From Lepidostoma basale (Eukaryota; Arthropoda; Insecta; Trichoptera; Lepidostomatidae), in assembly GCA_022606425.2 (NCBI GenBank), contig JAHDVF020000502.1:248001-312000 (forward strand): DNA of 64,000 nt, written 5' to 3'. The notes below the pieces were generated by a model that was given only the letters and a program-made list of their open reading frames with translations, had not been told where the DNA came from and ran no database searches. Position numbers and translations under genes: made by a program. Below, piece by piece: positions 1-11,476 of the stretch (position 1 is the first letter of the stretch; each line of letters starts with the position of its first letter).

Positions 1-774
1 TAAAGCAGACAGTTTACAGACAGATCAATCATCTTAGCACCAGCATTTATACATTTAAGTTCTTTCATACACTTGTCCATATACAGATTGAACAACCATG
101 GAGAAAATTTATAACATTTTTAACAAGTTTGTTGTTAATTAAAATAAAAAAATCTTATAAGTATATCTTTACATTAACGGTAACAGTAATATAAATATTT
201 AGTTTGTAGTTAGACTCGAATAATTCAAGTAAAGTAGAACTAGTAACAATAATCAATAATACTAATAAATTTAGTTAGTTTCTTTATGTTAGTATTGTCT
301 CGCTTGAAAAGTGGGCACTCTACGTGACATGTCTGCTCTCCTGCCAGTTTGACAAATTCCGAAATTGCGAGCGAACTTTTAAAGGGTTTCTCGAACTTGT
401 TGCTCGAGGCCACAGAGCCGTGTCCTGCTGAAAGCACTGAAAGCACACAAGAGTCTGTTTTTGTGAGAACTTCGGATGACAAAGGACATAATGTATAAAA
501 AGTACAAAGAATCCCAAATACATAAGTCATGTTGGGTAAATAAATATTTGCTTTTTTATATATCCCATTGACTATGTGCCAACTCGAGGAAGTTCTTACA
601 TTATAAAAGAAAATTAAATTCAGGATGTATTACATACAGGTATATTCAACGATGGGTGTAAATTTATAGTAATTATTTTTTTACAAAAGCAATAGAAGAT
701 TTGTAGCAACGAGTAACATTTTCAAAATACGAATGAAATTGTCTGTTTTCTAGAAGTTTTTTTACATTTTTTAT
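1..774. other. No gene recognised; moderately GC-rich patch at 300-480
   Basis: AT-rich sequence. Positions 300-480 are richer in GC and open on the minus strand for about 95 codons, but I recognise no domain or splice pattern. Positions 690-760 contain a scrap of the palindromic repeat family found at 60713-60887. Confidence 0.4.
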
Positions 775-910
775 ACAACTTTCAGATATTGATTCTCATT
801 ACATGTGATAGGTCTATCACCATTCTATTGTCATGTGAATTCTACACCAGACGAAATATAGTGTGTGGTGTCGCCAGCAATCGAACCCAGGACCTTTGCC
901 CAAAGGTCGT
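775..910 (-). repeat. SINE family 1 (tRNA-derived), degenerate copy
   Basis: Shares the ACATGTGATAGGTctatc...GTGAATTCTACACCAGAC body and the B-box complement (GCAATCGAACCC) with copies at 7156, 18705 and 43139. Confidence 0.65.
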
Positions 911-1580
911 CAATATTACAACAAATAATTTATCAATCGTATTTTTATTCTCACATTTTACAACAAAATTTTACTAAGTACTAATTTCAGAACAAATATC
1001 ACACCTGTGATTTGCAAACCACTTTGAAATACATACATCGAACATAAAATTGTCATTTAAAATCTGTGTTTTTTTATAAAAACTAAGTAATCTTCAGTCT
1101 CTTCAACTTCCCATTCAATTTTATCCCTATTTCCCACCCCTCGAGTCTACTTATTAATCGTAATAAACAGGGGTGCTTAAATGTTTTAACAAAAACTAAA
1201 TCTTCACAATAATATTTAATAGATTGCATGCTTTCCAAAACACGTTCATAAAATTAAACTCCTTTCCTAAATGCAAAAAAAATTTAACAGTACCTCAAAG
1301 TAATAAGTGTGTCTGATATATGTGGTATTATTACTTTCATATTCGCCAAAACTTTGTGATGCGGATTCATTGGACAATTTTTTTTTAAACTTTGTAAAAA
1401 CTTCATTAAACAATTAAGAAACTAGCATGTTGGGGAAACAGAATAAAAAAAATTGTTAAAATATTTGTAACACTGATGATGGGCTTCTGTGTCCGAAACA
1501 TGCTTTTTAAAATATTTTTAATTAGGTTCGTGTTGTGTACAATGTTTAAAAAAACATTGTTATGTGGTATTAATTTATTT

Positions 1581-1985
1581 TTAACTAACTAACTAACCAT
1601 CACGTATTAACCCCAAAAGGGTAGGCAGAAATAATGGACTACCACACATAATTTTCCTGACATATGTCTCTTGCTTCCTCAACATTCATACATCGTGTCA
1701 ATCACGCGCGTCGATTTCTCTGACTCCCCGCGTGGCCGACATTGAATATTTGATTTATTTGAGCATGCCACGTTTTCCATGGTCTTCCTCTATTTCTAGT
1801 TCCATTTATGTCGTTAACATATGTACTTTTTTTACCATTCTTTCTTCATTCATTTTTTTCATGTATCCAAACCATCTTAATGATCCTTTCACTATTTTGT
1901 TCATAACACCATCATTCGCATCGCATTCACTTTTTATATTTTCATTCGATACTCTATCATACACAGAGTATCCTACATTAGTCTA
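1581..1985 (-). mobile_element. Non-LTR retrotransposon, family alpha, 3' fragment
   Basis: Starts with (CTAA)n and CCATCACG, i.e. a (TTAG)n tail read on the minus strand, then the complement of the conserved 3' coding end (GRPRKTWHDQINQ in the better copy at 26821). Many indels and stops. Confidence 0.7.
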
Positions 1986-2069
1986 AGTCTAAGAGATAAT
2001 TTATTTTTATATTAATAAAAATGTACGTTAAGTGGTTTCACACTTTTTTTCTTAAATTAAGTATATGTA

Positions 2070-2305
2070 AAGTGTATATTAATGGTGCAAACGGAACGAA
2101 AAGAGGAAGAAGATCCAGGATAACGTGGGACAATCAAATCAATCAGATCTTAAATAGCGACTATGTGAGGAGTCGGAAAAATCGATGTGCGAACATGGCA
2201 AAAGGTTGGAATGTTGAGGGAGAAAAGTATGCCATGAAAAAAAGTGTGGCCGTTTATTATTTCTACCGACCCTTTGGGGAGATGGCGTGAAGATTAGTTA
2301 TTTTT
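2070..2305 (+). mobile_element. Family alpha retrotransposon, decayed 3' fragment
   Basis: Reads NGTKRGRRSRITWDNQINQI and ends GEMA* with a short TTAG-like tail. Opposite in orientation to the fragment at 1581-1985. Confidence 0.65.
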
Positions 2306-2494
2306 AAAATAACTTGTAATTTAACAGTATTAACGCATGTTTGAAATAATAAACTAAAAAAAACTAATTAATTAATCTGAAAATTAGCTTTTCGTGATGA
2401 TAGTGTGAAGAGCGATCTAACTGATATGACATAAAAATGTTATTGATTTTAAAATTGAAAAATTTTATATCAATAAAACTAAATTTATGTGAAC

Positions 2495-2845
2495 ATCTTC
2501 TTCTAGTGCCATGTCAGATCCGTCCAACGTTAGCGATCGCTACAGCGAAAGCAACTATGTCCTGCGTTACTTGGATCAGTCCTCAACTCTGCTCATTTCT
2601 GTCTCATCCGATATTCTCCGCAGCTAGGACAACTACCTATTGCCGACATCTCGCCGTCCTCTATTTTACACATGATTATTAGTGGGAGGAGGTAGTATTT
2701 TTTCCCATTAGAACACGACCCAAATGTGAGACCTTTATAACCTTCACACTCGACAACAGCTCTCTATTAACTCTGGCTCTCAGTAGCGCGTCTGCATTAC
2801 TGATTTTACTGGTTCACGGTGAACCGAGCATTCTGAGGCAAATAA
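2495..2845 (-). mobile_element. Non-LTR retrotransposon, family gamma, decayed copy
   Basis: Aligns by eye over its length with 5281-5713 (GATCCGTCCAACGTTAGCGA against the better copy), with scattered stops. Confidence 0.6.
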
Positions 2846-3062
2846 TCAAGAAAATATTAATGTTGTTATTTGTAACTTTAAGGTTCATTGTAATTAATGA
2901 AAATAAACATAATAAAAATTTTAAAAAATATTTGCAGTATATAAATATAGTTTGCTTTGCAGTATATATTTAGTAAAATGTTATACTTATGTTTATGGCT
3001 TTGACCGATTTCGGCAGCTCGCTGCCATCTACCAGAAGCCGCTGCCATTATCCATCATTAAT

Positions 3063-3702
3063 GTCCATTTACACTGGACAGTCATCAGCTGATACCGACA
3101 CGTCACGCGTTTGCGTTGAGCAAATAATCGTTTTGTTTGTTTTGATGGTGTCTTGTTACTTTTAATTAATGCCGATTCCGTTCAAATTGTATTTAAATTC
3201 CGAGATAATCGCCTTCTCCATGGCGAGTTTCAATGGTAGGTATTCTGTAAAAAATAATTATATACTGTAGGAAACACATCCTGAAAAATATTGATCTTAA
3301 CTTATTAAGTGTCAATTTTATATAGTTTATCAGTTTATCAGTTTATCAGTTTATCAGTTTATTTCATTTCATCAATAGACATTACAAAATTAATTTTTAA
3401 GGCATCTATTGAGAACAGGTAAAATAATATATTGGTAAAATAATAATATACTACCAGAAACGCATGAGAGATGGTTGAACATTAGGAAGACAGGATACCC
3501 TCCAGAATTAAGAGTATTTGCCTTCTGAACGTACTTTCACTGATATGAAAGACGTCGATTTCCGAGGAGACCGCGTTCGTAGGTTCGGCAACCCCAGACG
3601 GCGATTTTATTATAGCATTTGAGATAACGAGTCGGTGAGATTCAAGGCTATTTTTATCGTGACGTGTCGGTATCGGCTGATAACTGTCCAGTGTAAATGG
3701 AC
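3063..3702. repeat. 45-bp inverted repeat pair (possible MITE ends)
   Basis: Left arm 3063-3107 and right arm 3658-3702 are reverse complements with two mismatches (GTCCATTTACACTGGACAGT...). The interior holds a family epsilon retrotransposon fragment, so a shorter element may have been split by that insertion. Confidence 0.6.
3325..3650 (-). mobile_element. Non-LTR retrotransposon, family epsilon, 3' fragment
   Basis: Minus strand encodes SEIDVFHISESTFRRQILLI, as in the longer copy at 53993-54731. The tail here is a run of CAGTTTAT units at 3325-3362. Confidence 0.7.
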
Positions 3703-3851
3703 CTTTAGAGCAGAAAGCAAATACTCCATCATAAGACAAATACTGCAATTGTTTGAGAAAATTCCAACGATTTAAAATCTAACTTGTTCACATGTTGAGT
3801 GTTTGATACACACTTCCAAATTGACGATAATAATTTTTTAGGCTTATTTAA

Positions 3852-4276
3852 CCTTTCCCTTGCGGTGCTAAAATAAAAACGTGCGTTCCGGTGTAGGGTA
3901 GTCAGTACGCGTTAAAAAATTAGCGATTTTTAATCGGAAAAATAGGAACATTCATAGCTAATCCCCTTGTATAATTATAATTGAAGGGACAGCGAGAGTG
4001 AGAACATTGAGCTAGAACATATGCAAGAGTGAGATGCGAATATAGTGTGACGCACTCAAATCGCTGTTAATACGCGAATTTGTTTTCGATTTTCACAAAA
4101 TACCTCCGATGTACCCGATAAATTCTGATTATTATTAATATTATTTTTTAAATCAATGCGTAAATATATTATGGAGGAATACCTAAAATCTTAACCTTGT
4201 ATTTATTATATTTATAGAGATATTGATGGTTTTTAGAAGCAACGTGTAGAAGATACCCATCATAGGGAAGGGAGGG
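3852..4276. mobile_element. Possible TTAA-flanked non-autonomous element
   Basis: TTAA at 3848-3851 and 4277-4280 bracket ends CCTTTCCCTTG and (reverse complement) CCCTCCCTTCCC. The terminal similarity is weak. No coding capacity. Confidence 0.3.
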
Positions 4277-4280
4277 TTAA

Positions 4281-4980
4281 AAAAAATGATCACTGTCTTT
4301 TCCGTTGTCATCCTGTAAGCTGTGAATTTTGTTAAATGTATTTAAATGTTCACAATATTATAATATAAAGGTACTGCGAAATGGGTTAATTTGAACACCT
4401 CTGTTACTCGGAGTGTTCAGCGCCAAGACAAGCACACATTTTGATCCACGTGGTAAAGTTATATCCGATGGGGGGGGGGGGGGAGATGGAAATATCCGCT
4501 TGTGGTGACTTTGTAAAACAAAGGATTACGAAAGTAAATCTGAATATGGAAAATTTCAAAGGCAAGACAAAGGAACCGAAGCATTGTACACGTGTACTTA
4601 TATACTGTAAAGTTTACTTAATTTAACAAAGGAGTTAGCTCATTTTCATATTAGAGTGTTGGGAGTTGTCTATTGTCACTGCATTTATTCGATCAATGTA
4701 ATATGCAATATAAAATGGCTTTATTGTGTGATAACCGTTTCTAAAATAAAATATTTTAACATCTCAATCTTCTTTATGGTTACAATCCTGAGGATTCGTC
4801 TGCAACAAGCTTCACTCGTTTCCTCCACTCTGTCCTATCTCCAGCTAGTCTAATATCTCATTAATATCATTTAACACAGAAATAAGACGTAGTTATATGA
4901 TGCATTTTACAAAAAATAAGTAAATTGTCTGTGATTCAACATTAAAAATAAAATACAAAAATATTTCATTTAATTATTTA
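4281..4980. other. No feature recognised
   Basis: AT-rich sequence apart from the G tract. No splice-bounded open frame and no repeat that I could match elsewhere in the window. Confidence 0.4.
4471..4484 (+). repeat. Poly-G tract (14 G)
   Basis: Uninterrupted run of 14 guanines, notable in AT-rich DNA. Confidence 0.9.
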
Positions 4981-5268
4981 AGACCACGTCCAGGGACCCT
5001 AAAAGATTTAAAGACCAACATCCAGGAAGAAATTGACAAGATAACGCCTGATATGATTGCAAGAGTCATGACAAACGCCAGAAATCGGTTTACTCAGTGT
5101 ATGGAGAATGAGGAATGTAACCCACCTGATTTGATCTTCGACAACTAAGTAAAACATAACCTTAGGTATGTGCCTACATTATAAAAAAACAAATCAAAGT
5201 TTTCAGATTCATACAATGGGTTTTATAAGGTTTTGGAAAAAGGACGTTATGCTGCCGCACCCTGTATC
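4981..5268 (+). mobile_element. Tc1/mariner-type DNA transposon, 3' end remnant
   Basis: Encodes a transposase C-terminus (LKTNIQEEIDKITPDMIARV ... CMENEE ... stop) followed about 120 bp later by GCTGCCGCACCCTGTA, the kind of terminal repeat seen in this superfamily. No 5' part remains. Confidence 0.55.
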
Positions 5269-5280
5269 TTCTTCTTCTTC

Positions 5281-5713
5281 TTCAAGTGCCCTGTCGGGTC
5301 CTCCCGACGTTGGCGATCACCTCGGCAAACCTGTCCCTGTCCTGCGCCGCTCGGAACAGCTCCTCTACACTTCGGATGCCGGTCCACTCCCTCACGTTTC
5401 GCAGCCAGGACATTTGTCTCCTTCCGGACCCTCGGCGTCCCTCAATTTTCCCCTCCAATATCAGTTGGAGAAGGAGGTACTTTTCCTCACGCAGTATATG
5501 ACCCAGATGTGAGATCTTTCGAACCGTGATAGTTGGTAACAGTTCCCTGTCAACTCTAGCCCGCCTCAGGACTTCGGTATTGGTATCCATGACTGTCCAG
5601 GGAACTCTGAGCATTCAGCGATGGAGCCACATTTCAAATGCCTCCAGTCTGTTCATTGAGTTAACTTTCAAGGTCCAAGTTTCACACCCGTACAATAAAA
5701 CAGACCACACATA
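5281..5713 (-). mobile_element. Non-LTR retrotransposon, family gamma, C-terminal fragment
   Basis: Minus strand reads YGCETWTLKVNSMNRLEAFE, then WLRNVREWTGIRSVEELFRA and ANVGRTRQGT*, the usual 3' coding end of insect endonuclease-reverse transcriptase elements. 5'-truncated. Related copies at 2495 and 30614. Confidence 0.8.
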
Positions 5714-5814
5714 GTATTTGTGTAAATATATATTATTAGCACCCTGTATTATTGTTTAAAGGCATATGTTATATATTAATTAAGTTTACATTACAACTTT
5801 TATAATGATTCTAA

Positions 5815-5935
5815 TAACAGGTAATGGGTAGTTAATCTATCGCCATTTATTGTCACATGAATTCTACTATTTACCAGAATAACAATGTGAGAATCATACT
5901 GTTATCGTCACAGTTTTTATGTGTAGAATTCAATA
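5815..5935 (-). repeat. SINE family 1 partial copy
   Basis: Shares TAATCTATCGCCAT and the ATTGTCACATGAATTCTAC body with the other copies; the tRNA-like head is missing. Confidence 0.6.
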
Positions 5936-5967
5936 CTTAACTATAGAAAAAGTCGTAGTCTGATAGA

Positions 5968-6345
5968 GCCACATTCTTCTTCTTCTACTTCGTCAGGCTC
6001 TATCGGTCCACTGCTGGACATAGGCCTCTTCCCTTCCCTTCCACTCGTCTCTATTTCCTGCCAGCCGTAGCCACATTTCCCCCCCCACGGCGGCAATGTC
6101 GTCGGCCCTTCTTTTTTGCGGCCTGCCGATGTTTCTCCTATTCTCCCATGGTCTCCACCTTATTATTTTCTGGGTCCATCTATCCTCACTCTGTCTTGCC
6201 ACATGACCCGCCCATTGCCACTTCAGTCTCGCTAGTCGTTCCACGATGTCCGTTATGTTTGTTCGGCGTCTAATCTCCTCATTTCTGATTTTATCTCGGA
6301 GACTAACGCCGAGCATGTCTTTCCATGGAACGCTGCGTGACTCTT
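5968..6345 (-). mobile_element. Non-LTR retrotransposon, family delta, C-terminal fragment
   Basis: Reads MLGVSLRDKIRNEEIRRRTN, LKWQWAGHVARQSEDRW and EEAYVQQWTDRA*, followed by the complement of CCACTGCTGGACATAGGCC. Typical C-terminus of insect endonuclease-reverse transcriptases; 5' end missing. Confidence 0.8.
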
Positions 6346-6464
6346 AATCTTTCTACATTTCTCTTGGTGAAGATCATAGTTTCCATCCCTTACGTCATCA
6401 CCGGCAGTATGCATGAATAATAAACTTTTCTCTTTAGACATATTGGAGTTTCCTTGTTGACATG

Positions 6465-6540
6465 ACAATAAAATGGTGATAGATTAGATACCTATCACAT
6501 ATCATGAAAATCAATTTAATAGCTATACCCTACAAATCGA
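6465..6540 (+). repeat. SINE family 1 tail fragment
   Basis: GTGATAGATTAGATACCTATCACATATCATG matches the 3' part of the copy at 7156-7327. Confidence 0.5.
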
Positions 6541-7155
6541 TTTGGCTCGCGATGTTATAATTTAAAGAGCTATTCAACAAAACAATAAAAATGAACCACA
6601 CAAAGAGATTGATTAACATTTCAGATAAGTAAGTTTCAAAGAATTATTGATTATACTATCCCCAGCTGGCAGGGATAATGGCGATTGTTCGGTATTAATG
6701 AATTACATAAATTATAATGTACTTTCCTGTGCGTCAGAGGGTTGAATAAAGAAAAGTTATTACGTGTATAGGGGGTGGTTACACGCCATTTTGTTCGTGA
6801 CACATTAAAAAGTTTTAAAATGGCGACACTATCGTCAATGAAAACCCGTCACAGATGTTATGTTTCGATGTTTTTAGACACGAATCTAATAAAATGACTT
6901 TTAATTACATAAAATTGTAAACGTGTATACTCGTATTCAGTTAAACTAGTAAAGTTAATTTTTACCTGATCGGCATAATGAAGCTCTTTGACTAATCGAA
7001 TACAGTTCTTCAACGATTGAATTGTAATTTGATTTAAAAAAAAAACGTATTTCTTTAGTAATATTTTAATTCAAAACATCACACTAACTTGCCCTACCTA
7101 AACATTGGTTAATAAAAAAATATAATATTTGAATCATGTTTTTTTTCAGAAATTA
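6541..7155. other. No feature recognised
   Basis: AT-rich sequence without open frames of note or recognised repeats. Confidence 0.4.
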
Positions 7156-7327
7156 AAGACGACCTGGCTCAGTGGTAAGAGTTTAGACTACCATTCCGAA
7201 GTCCCTAAATTCGTTTCCCGGCGATGGCAGTGTGATTGTCACACTGTCTTTGGTCGTATATAGAATTCATGTGACAATAAAATTACGATAGATAAGCTAC
7301 CAATTACATATCACGAGAATGAATATA
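7156..7327 (+). repeat. SINE family 1 (tRNA-derived), near-complete
   Basis: Pol III A box TGGCTCAGTGG at 7165-7175, degenerate B box near 7209-7219 (AATTCGTTTCC), then the family body with AGTGTGATTGTCACACT and an AATATAAT tail. tRNA-derived SINEs depend on a LINE for movement. Confidence 0.8.
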
Positions 7328-7330
7328 ATA

Positions 7331-8115
7331 CAACCAACAACTACCTGACCTTAAATGTAAAAATGTGTAACATTATACACTTTGAAACAAGCAAGAAAAA
7401 CCATAACATGTGTATAAAAATAAAAAATGACGCAATAACCGAACTCGACTATGTAAAGTACCTAGGACTAACAATGGACAGACAACTAAAATGGACAAAA
7501 CACATAGACAACCTAACAGACAAGTTAGCATCGCTATACTCCCTCTTCTACAAAATACAGAATTACATACCAAGAAGGGAAAAAGTTATGATGTACGAAG
7601 CGTATGTAAAAAGCCGACTGACATATATGATTCCCTTCTGGGGGACAGGAAACCAAAAGGACATCTCCAGACTCCAAAGACAACAAAATAAAATAATAAA
7701 ACTAGCATATAACATTGACTACCATACCCCAACCATACAAGTTTACAGACAAACTAAACAAATGGACATATCAGACCTGACCAAATATGAGACCTTAAAA
7801 ATTGTACACAGAGTGACCATGGAAAAGCCAACAGACAGCACCTACAAATTAACTAAAAATTCAGACATACACAGACACTGGACCAGGAATTGTGACAGAT
7901 ATCACTTACCGATTGCACGAACTAAGACAGGACAATCAAGGATATTGAACAATGGACTGAAACTTACAATGAACTACCTAAAGACACAAGGAATCTCACT
8001 ACAACTCAATATAAGAAGTGTCTGAAGCAGTACATAATTAGTGGTAGGATCTAGAAATGTAACCATATAACCCAATTGGGTTTTTAAAAAAATAAATTAA
8101 ATAAAAAATAAAAAT
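7331..8115 (+). mobile_element. Non-LTR retrotransposon, family zeta, RT C-terminal fragment with A-rich tail
   Basis: Continuous open frame from about 7331 to 8025 (about 230 codons) without stops, starting inside the protein (NNYLTLNVKMCNIIHFETSK). YVKYLGLTMDRQLKWTKHI is the region just after the RT palm in Jockey/I-like elements. It ends with an AT-rich AAATAAA tail to 8115. The 5' truncation abuts a SINE at 7327. The lack of stops suggests a fairly young insertion. Confidence 0.8.
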
Positions 8116-8249
8116 AAATAGTTAAAATCAAAGTGCATACAAAAAAAAGACAGAAAAAAAAATATCCAAACCATCTCAAGGATCCTTATTTAATGTAATC
8201 AATACTTTTTAGTAATGCAATCATCTGCCTTACATTTCCACCTTATTTC

Positions 8250-8674
8250 TTATTATTCTTCTTCTTCCTTGTTGTAGACCTATGAGGTCTGTTCTCCAGA
8301 GTGTTGCTCCTCCCGTGAGGTAGACTCCCAGTTGTCATTCCATATTTTAGGAGGTCTTCCACGAGGACGAGTCCCATGAGGCTGATTATGCAATGCAATA
8401 TAGGGGAGTCTGGTGGTGTCCATTCTTTGAACTTGGCCGTACCAGTCCCATTTTCGCTGTCTGCTCCATCTATTAATATCCTCAACCTCACATATCTCTT
8501 TTATCCTGGTGTTCCTCACGCGATCTCTCAGCGTCTTGCCTGCTATCATCCTCAGTGTCTTCATTTCGGAAGTCCTCAAAACTTGTTTGGTCCTTACTGT
8601 GTCTGCCCTTACTTCGACGCCATATGTTATTATTGGTCTTACGCATGCTTTATAGATTCTCATCTTACTCTTAA
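8250..8674 (-). mobile_element. Non-LTR retrotransposon, family beta, C-terminal fragment, part 1
   Basis: Reads MRIYKACVRPIITYGVEVRA, LLRTSEM-like (VLRTSEMKTLRMIAGKTLRD) and RPRGRPPKIWND, with a frame slip near the end. It continues at 9181-9295 after an inserted element. Confidence 0.8.
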
Positions 8675-9180
8675 CCCCTTACTGCATGATTTTTTTTTAA
8701 TTTATAAAAAATATATATGATGTGTAAAAGATGAAAAAAACACGTTTTTTTTTTATTTTTCAATTTTTATTTTTTCTATATAAAATAAAAAATATATTTC
8801 TAGGTCTTCCCCTTTTTATCCCTAGATTTTACACAATATTATCCATAATTTTATATAAAAGTGTTCATTTTATTACTTACCTAATGAAAATAATAGTAAA
8901 CCGGTGTAATATAAATTATTTATAGCGTTTTACAAACAAAAAAAATAACACTTTTGAATATCACGTTTGTATAGAAAATCATAAACCGACAGTTGGAAAC
9001 AGTCGAACGCACATCTAGTACAACCAGAGACATCTAGCAAGAAGTTTGACAACTAGTAACGCGGATCATAGATACAACTTTAGTATTATTGCTAGAAGCA
9101 AGACATATTCTATTATTTTGTTGTTTTTTTATGGCGAAAGATTATTTTGGATCATATATGAGCCAGTATGCGGTAAGGGG
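8675..9180. mobile_element. piggyBac-like MITE with TTAA target duplication
   Basis: 506 bp with terminal inverted repeats CCCCTTACTGCAT / CCCCTTACCGCAT, flanked by TTAA at 8671-8674 and 9181-9184. It splits a family beta retrotransposon. The homologous copy near 45241 has a single TTAA (CTTACTCTTAATGGCCATG), giving the empty site. No transposase; TTAA duplication and CCC ends are piggyBac hallmarks. Confidence 0.85.
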
Positions 9181-9295
9181 TTAATGGCCATGTCTTTGTT
9201 TTTCCATATTGTGGATGTTAGAGCTCCAGAGATTGCAACTGCCTTGTTCACCTTATTTCGTCGTTCGGTATTCTATTTCTTCAAACAAATATAAT
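9181..9295 (-). mobile_element. Family beta retrotransposon fragment, part 2
   Basis: Continues part 1 (WKNKDMAI region) after removal of the MITE, as judged from the copy at 44855-45410. Confidence 0.75.
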
Positions 9296-9376
9296 AAATT
9301 TAAAAATTATTACACGACTGGGAGGATGTTTTTTAGTCGTGGTGGATTTATTTGTTGATTACTTGTTATGTTTCAG

Positions 9377-9573
9377 CCAATGCTTGGGAGCATAGCACAC
9401 AGCAGAAGGAGACCTGCCTTACACGGGCAAAGCGAGGCAGCGCTGGACGTGGAATATTACCGCCTTCGTTCCTTTAGTGTGAGCGCCCACGGAGCTGTCA
9501 GCAATCTGGGAGATTGCCTGCGCAGTCGCAGTATCAGCTCCGTCACCAGCGCTGGCTCCAACAGACGAGACAG
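9377..9573 (+). CDS. Single exon resembling the N-terminus of an RGK-family (Rad/Gem/Kir-like) small GTPase
   Basis: A GC-rich open stretch in AT-rich DNA, bounded by acceptor TTATGTTTCAG and donor AG|GTGAGT, 65 codons plus 2 nt. The peptide includes EYYRLRSFSVSAHGAVSNLG followed by a Ser/Arg run (SRSISSVTSAGS). This resembles the region before the G domain in insect RGK proteins, which regulate voltage-gated calcium channels and cytoskeleton; the match is from memory of the family pattern. No G1 (GxxGxGKT) exon was found on the plus strand downstream, so the G-domain exons may lie beyond the window, or this is a stranded exon. It could also be a conserved exon of another gene. Confidence 0.5.
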
Positions 9574-9884
9574 GTGAGTTATTTACTAATCACTCTTGAC
9601 CTAGAAGCAAATCCTTCTATTCACCCACTTAACGCCGAAATAAGTTGTTCTTTTCATCGCTACGCATAAAACACCTACCTTTAATGACGCCAGTAGGAAG
9701 AGCAATTCAGAAGTTAAATTAAATCGTCTCGGATTTGGACATTGTTATTGTCAGTAAGGTAGTGTTCATATTAAAAAAAAATCAATTCTGGAAGGATAAT
9801 TACTGCCTCACGAACGTCAACATTTTTGTATTCCTTCTGAGATATGTTTTTATCTTATTGATATGATTATAAGACTAAAGTCTT

Positions 9885-10120
9885 CAACCAGTGCGTCTTG
9901 CTCTTGCCTTGGGTACGAATAAGACCCATGCTTGGAATAACCTTGAGGAACAGATTCAGAAATGAATTTATTCGATAACAAACTAAGGTTATTGAGGTGG
10001 CTCTATAGGCGGGTTGAGGTGGCGGTGGGCTGGCCATATCTGTCGGAGAACCGACAGCCGATGGGGAAGACGGGTTCTGGAGTGGAGACCGCGTACAGGA
10101 TTCCGTAGAGTTGGACAATT
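9885..10120 (+). mobile_element. Decayed non-LTR retrotransposon C-terminal scrap
   Basis: Traces of SENRQPMGKT and frames with slips resembling the 3' coding end of endonuclease-RT elements. Low certainty. Confidence 0.4.
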
Positions 10121-10369
10121 CAAATATTGTGACGTAAAAATATCAGTTTTATGAGCATGTTCACACGCTAAAAATATTGCACAACTCTTCGCGAGATTTA
10201 CCGGCGTCAAATTCTTGGATTTGTTTTAGTTTCAAGCTCAAATCAAGGCTGTTGTATTGACGTTTGTGAAACATTGCGATCTCAAATGGATCACCTTTGA
10301 TAAGTACAGAACAAATACTGAGGAGTTCAGCAAGGAAAATTCAAGAATTGAATTTTTGTTTTTAATTTC

Positions 10370-11255
10370 TTCTTCTTCTTCTTCTTCTTTTGATAGATCT
10401 GACGATCTGTGACACAGAAATCATATCTCGTTGGATGATGAGATCCAGCTGTCCCTCCATCTCTTAGGCGGTCTTCCAGGTGGGCGGTGTCCGGAAGGGA
10501 TTTCATAGGCGGCTGTATATGCGAGTCTGTCACCATCCATTCGGGCTACATGGTCCCTCCAGTATCTTCTTCTGGATCTACTCCACTGAACGATATCCTC
10601 TATTTCGCAGGTTTTCCTTATGTCTGCGTTGCGGACACGATCTCGGAGGGTTTTTCCAGTAATTGATCTTAGGACCTTCATCTCCGATGTTCTAAGTAGT
10701 CCCTTGGTTCGCACAGTGTCAGCCCGCGTCTCTACAGCGTACGTCATGATGGGTCGCACGCATGTTTTGTATATTCTGATCTTGCTGTCGATACGCATGT
10801 GCTTGTTTTTCCATACCAGATTCTTCAGGCATCCTGACACGGCAGAGGCTTTACTGACTTGTTCACGTACTTCGGTATAAAGGTCACTTTGGCTGCAGAT
10901 CTCCACTCCCAAATACCTGAAACTCATCACCTGCTCCACAGGTATATCATCAACAGTCAGTTTACATCTTGCAGGTTGCCTAGATATAGTGAGACTTTTT
11001 GTTTTGTTGACTGATATAGCCATATTTAGCCTTTGGGATACTGTGTGGAATTTGTACAACATTCTTTGCAGGTCATCTTCAGACTCTGCTATTAATGCGG
11101 CATCGTCCGCATAGCAAATGACATTCACAGTTTTACTGCCCATTTTATAACCTAGTCCCAGGCCAGCTACCTCTTCTATAATTTCGTCCATAATAAGATT
11201 GAACAGAAAGGGGCTCAAACTATCTCCCTGTCTTATACCATTGCTTGTAGGAATT
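10370..11255 (-). mobile_element. Non-LTR retrotransposon, family beta, reverse transcriptase fragment
   Basis: The longest RT piece: 5'-truncated at about 11255 (SNGIRQGDSLSPFLFNLIMD), RT motif CYADDAALIAE with catalytic YADD, then FRYLGVEI, VRPIMTYAVETRADTV and PSGHRPPGRPPKRWRD before a stop near 10421. Open for 265 codons. Lies about 220 bp downstream of P450 copy A. Confidence 0.88.
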
Positions 11256-11476
11256 TATAAAATATAATATTTATTTTACCGTGTTCCAAGCTTGTTAAAG
11301 ATACAATACTCGTAAGAAGGAACAAATAAGTTTGTTGGTTTATAATGTTTGTACACTCTAATATAAAACTCCAAATAATATATAAAACTTCTATAATATA
11401 ATTGAAAAAAAAAACGATTGTTTTAGTACATCAAAAATAAAATTTTAAATAATTATTTGCATTTTAAATCATTCTA

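Noticed and set aside
240..530. Minus-strand open frame of about 95 codons
   Set aside because: No domain, no splice context and no homology that I can recognise.
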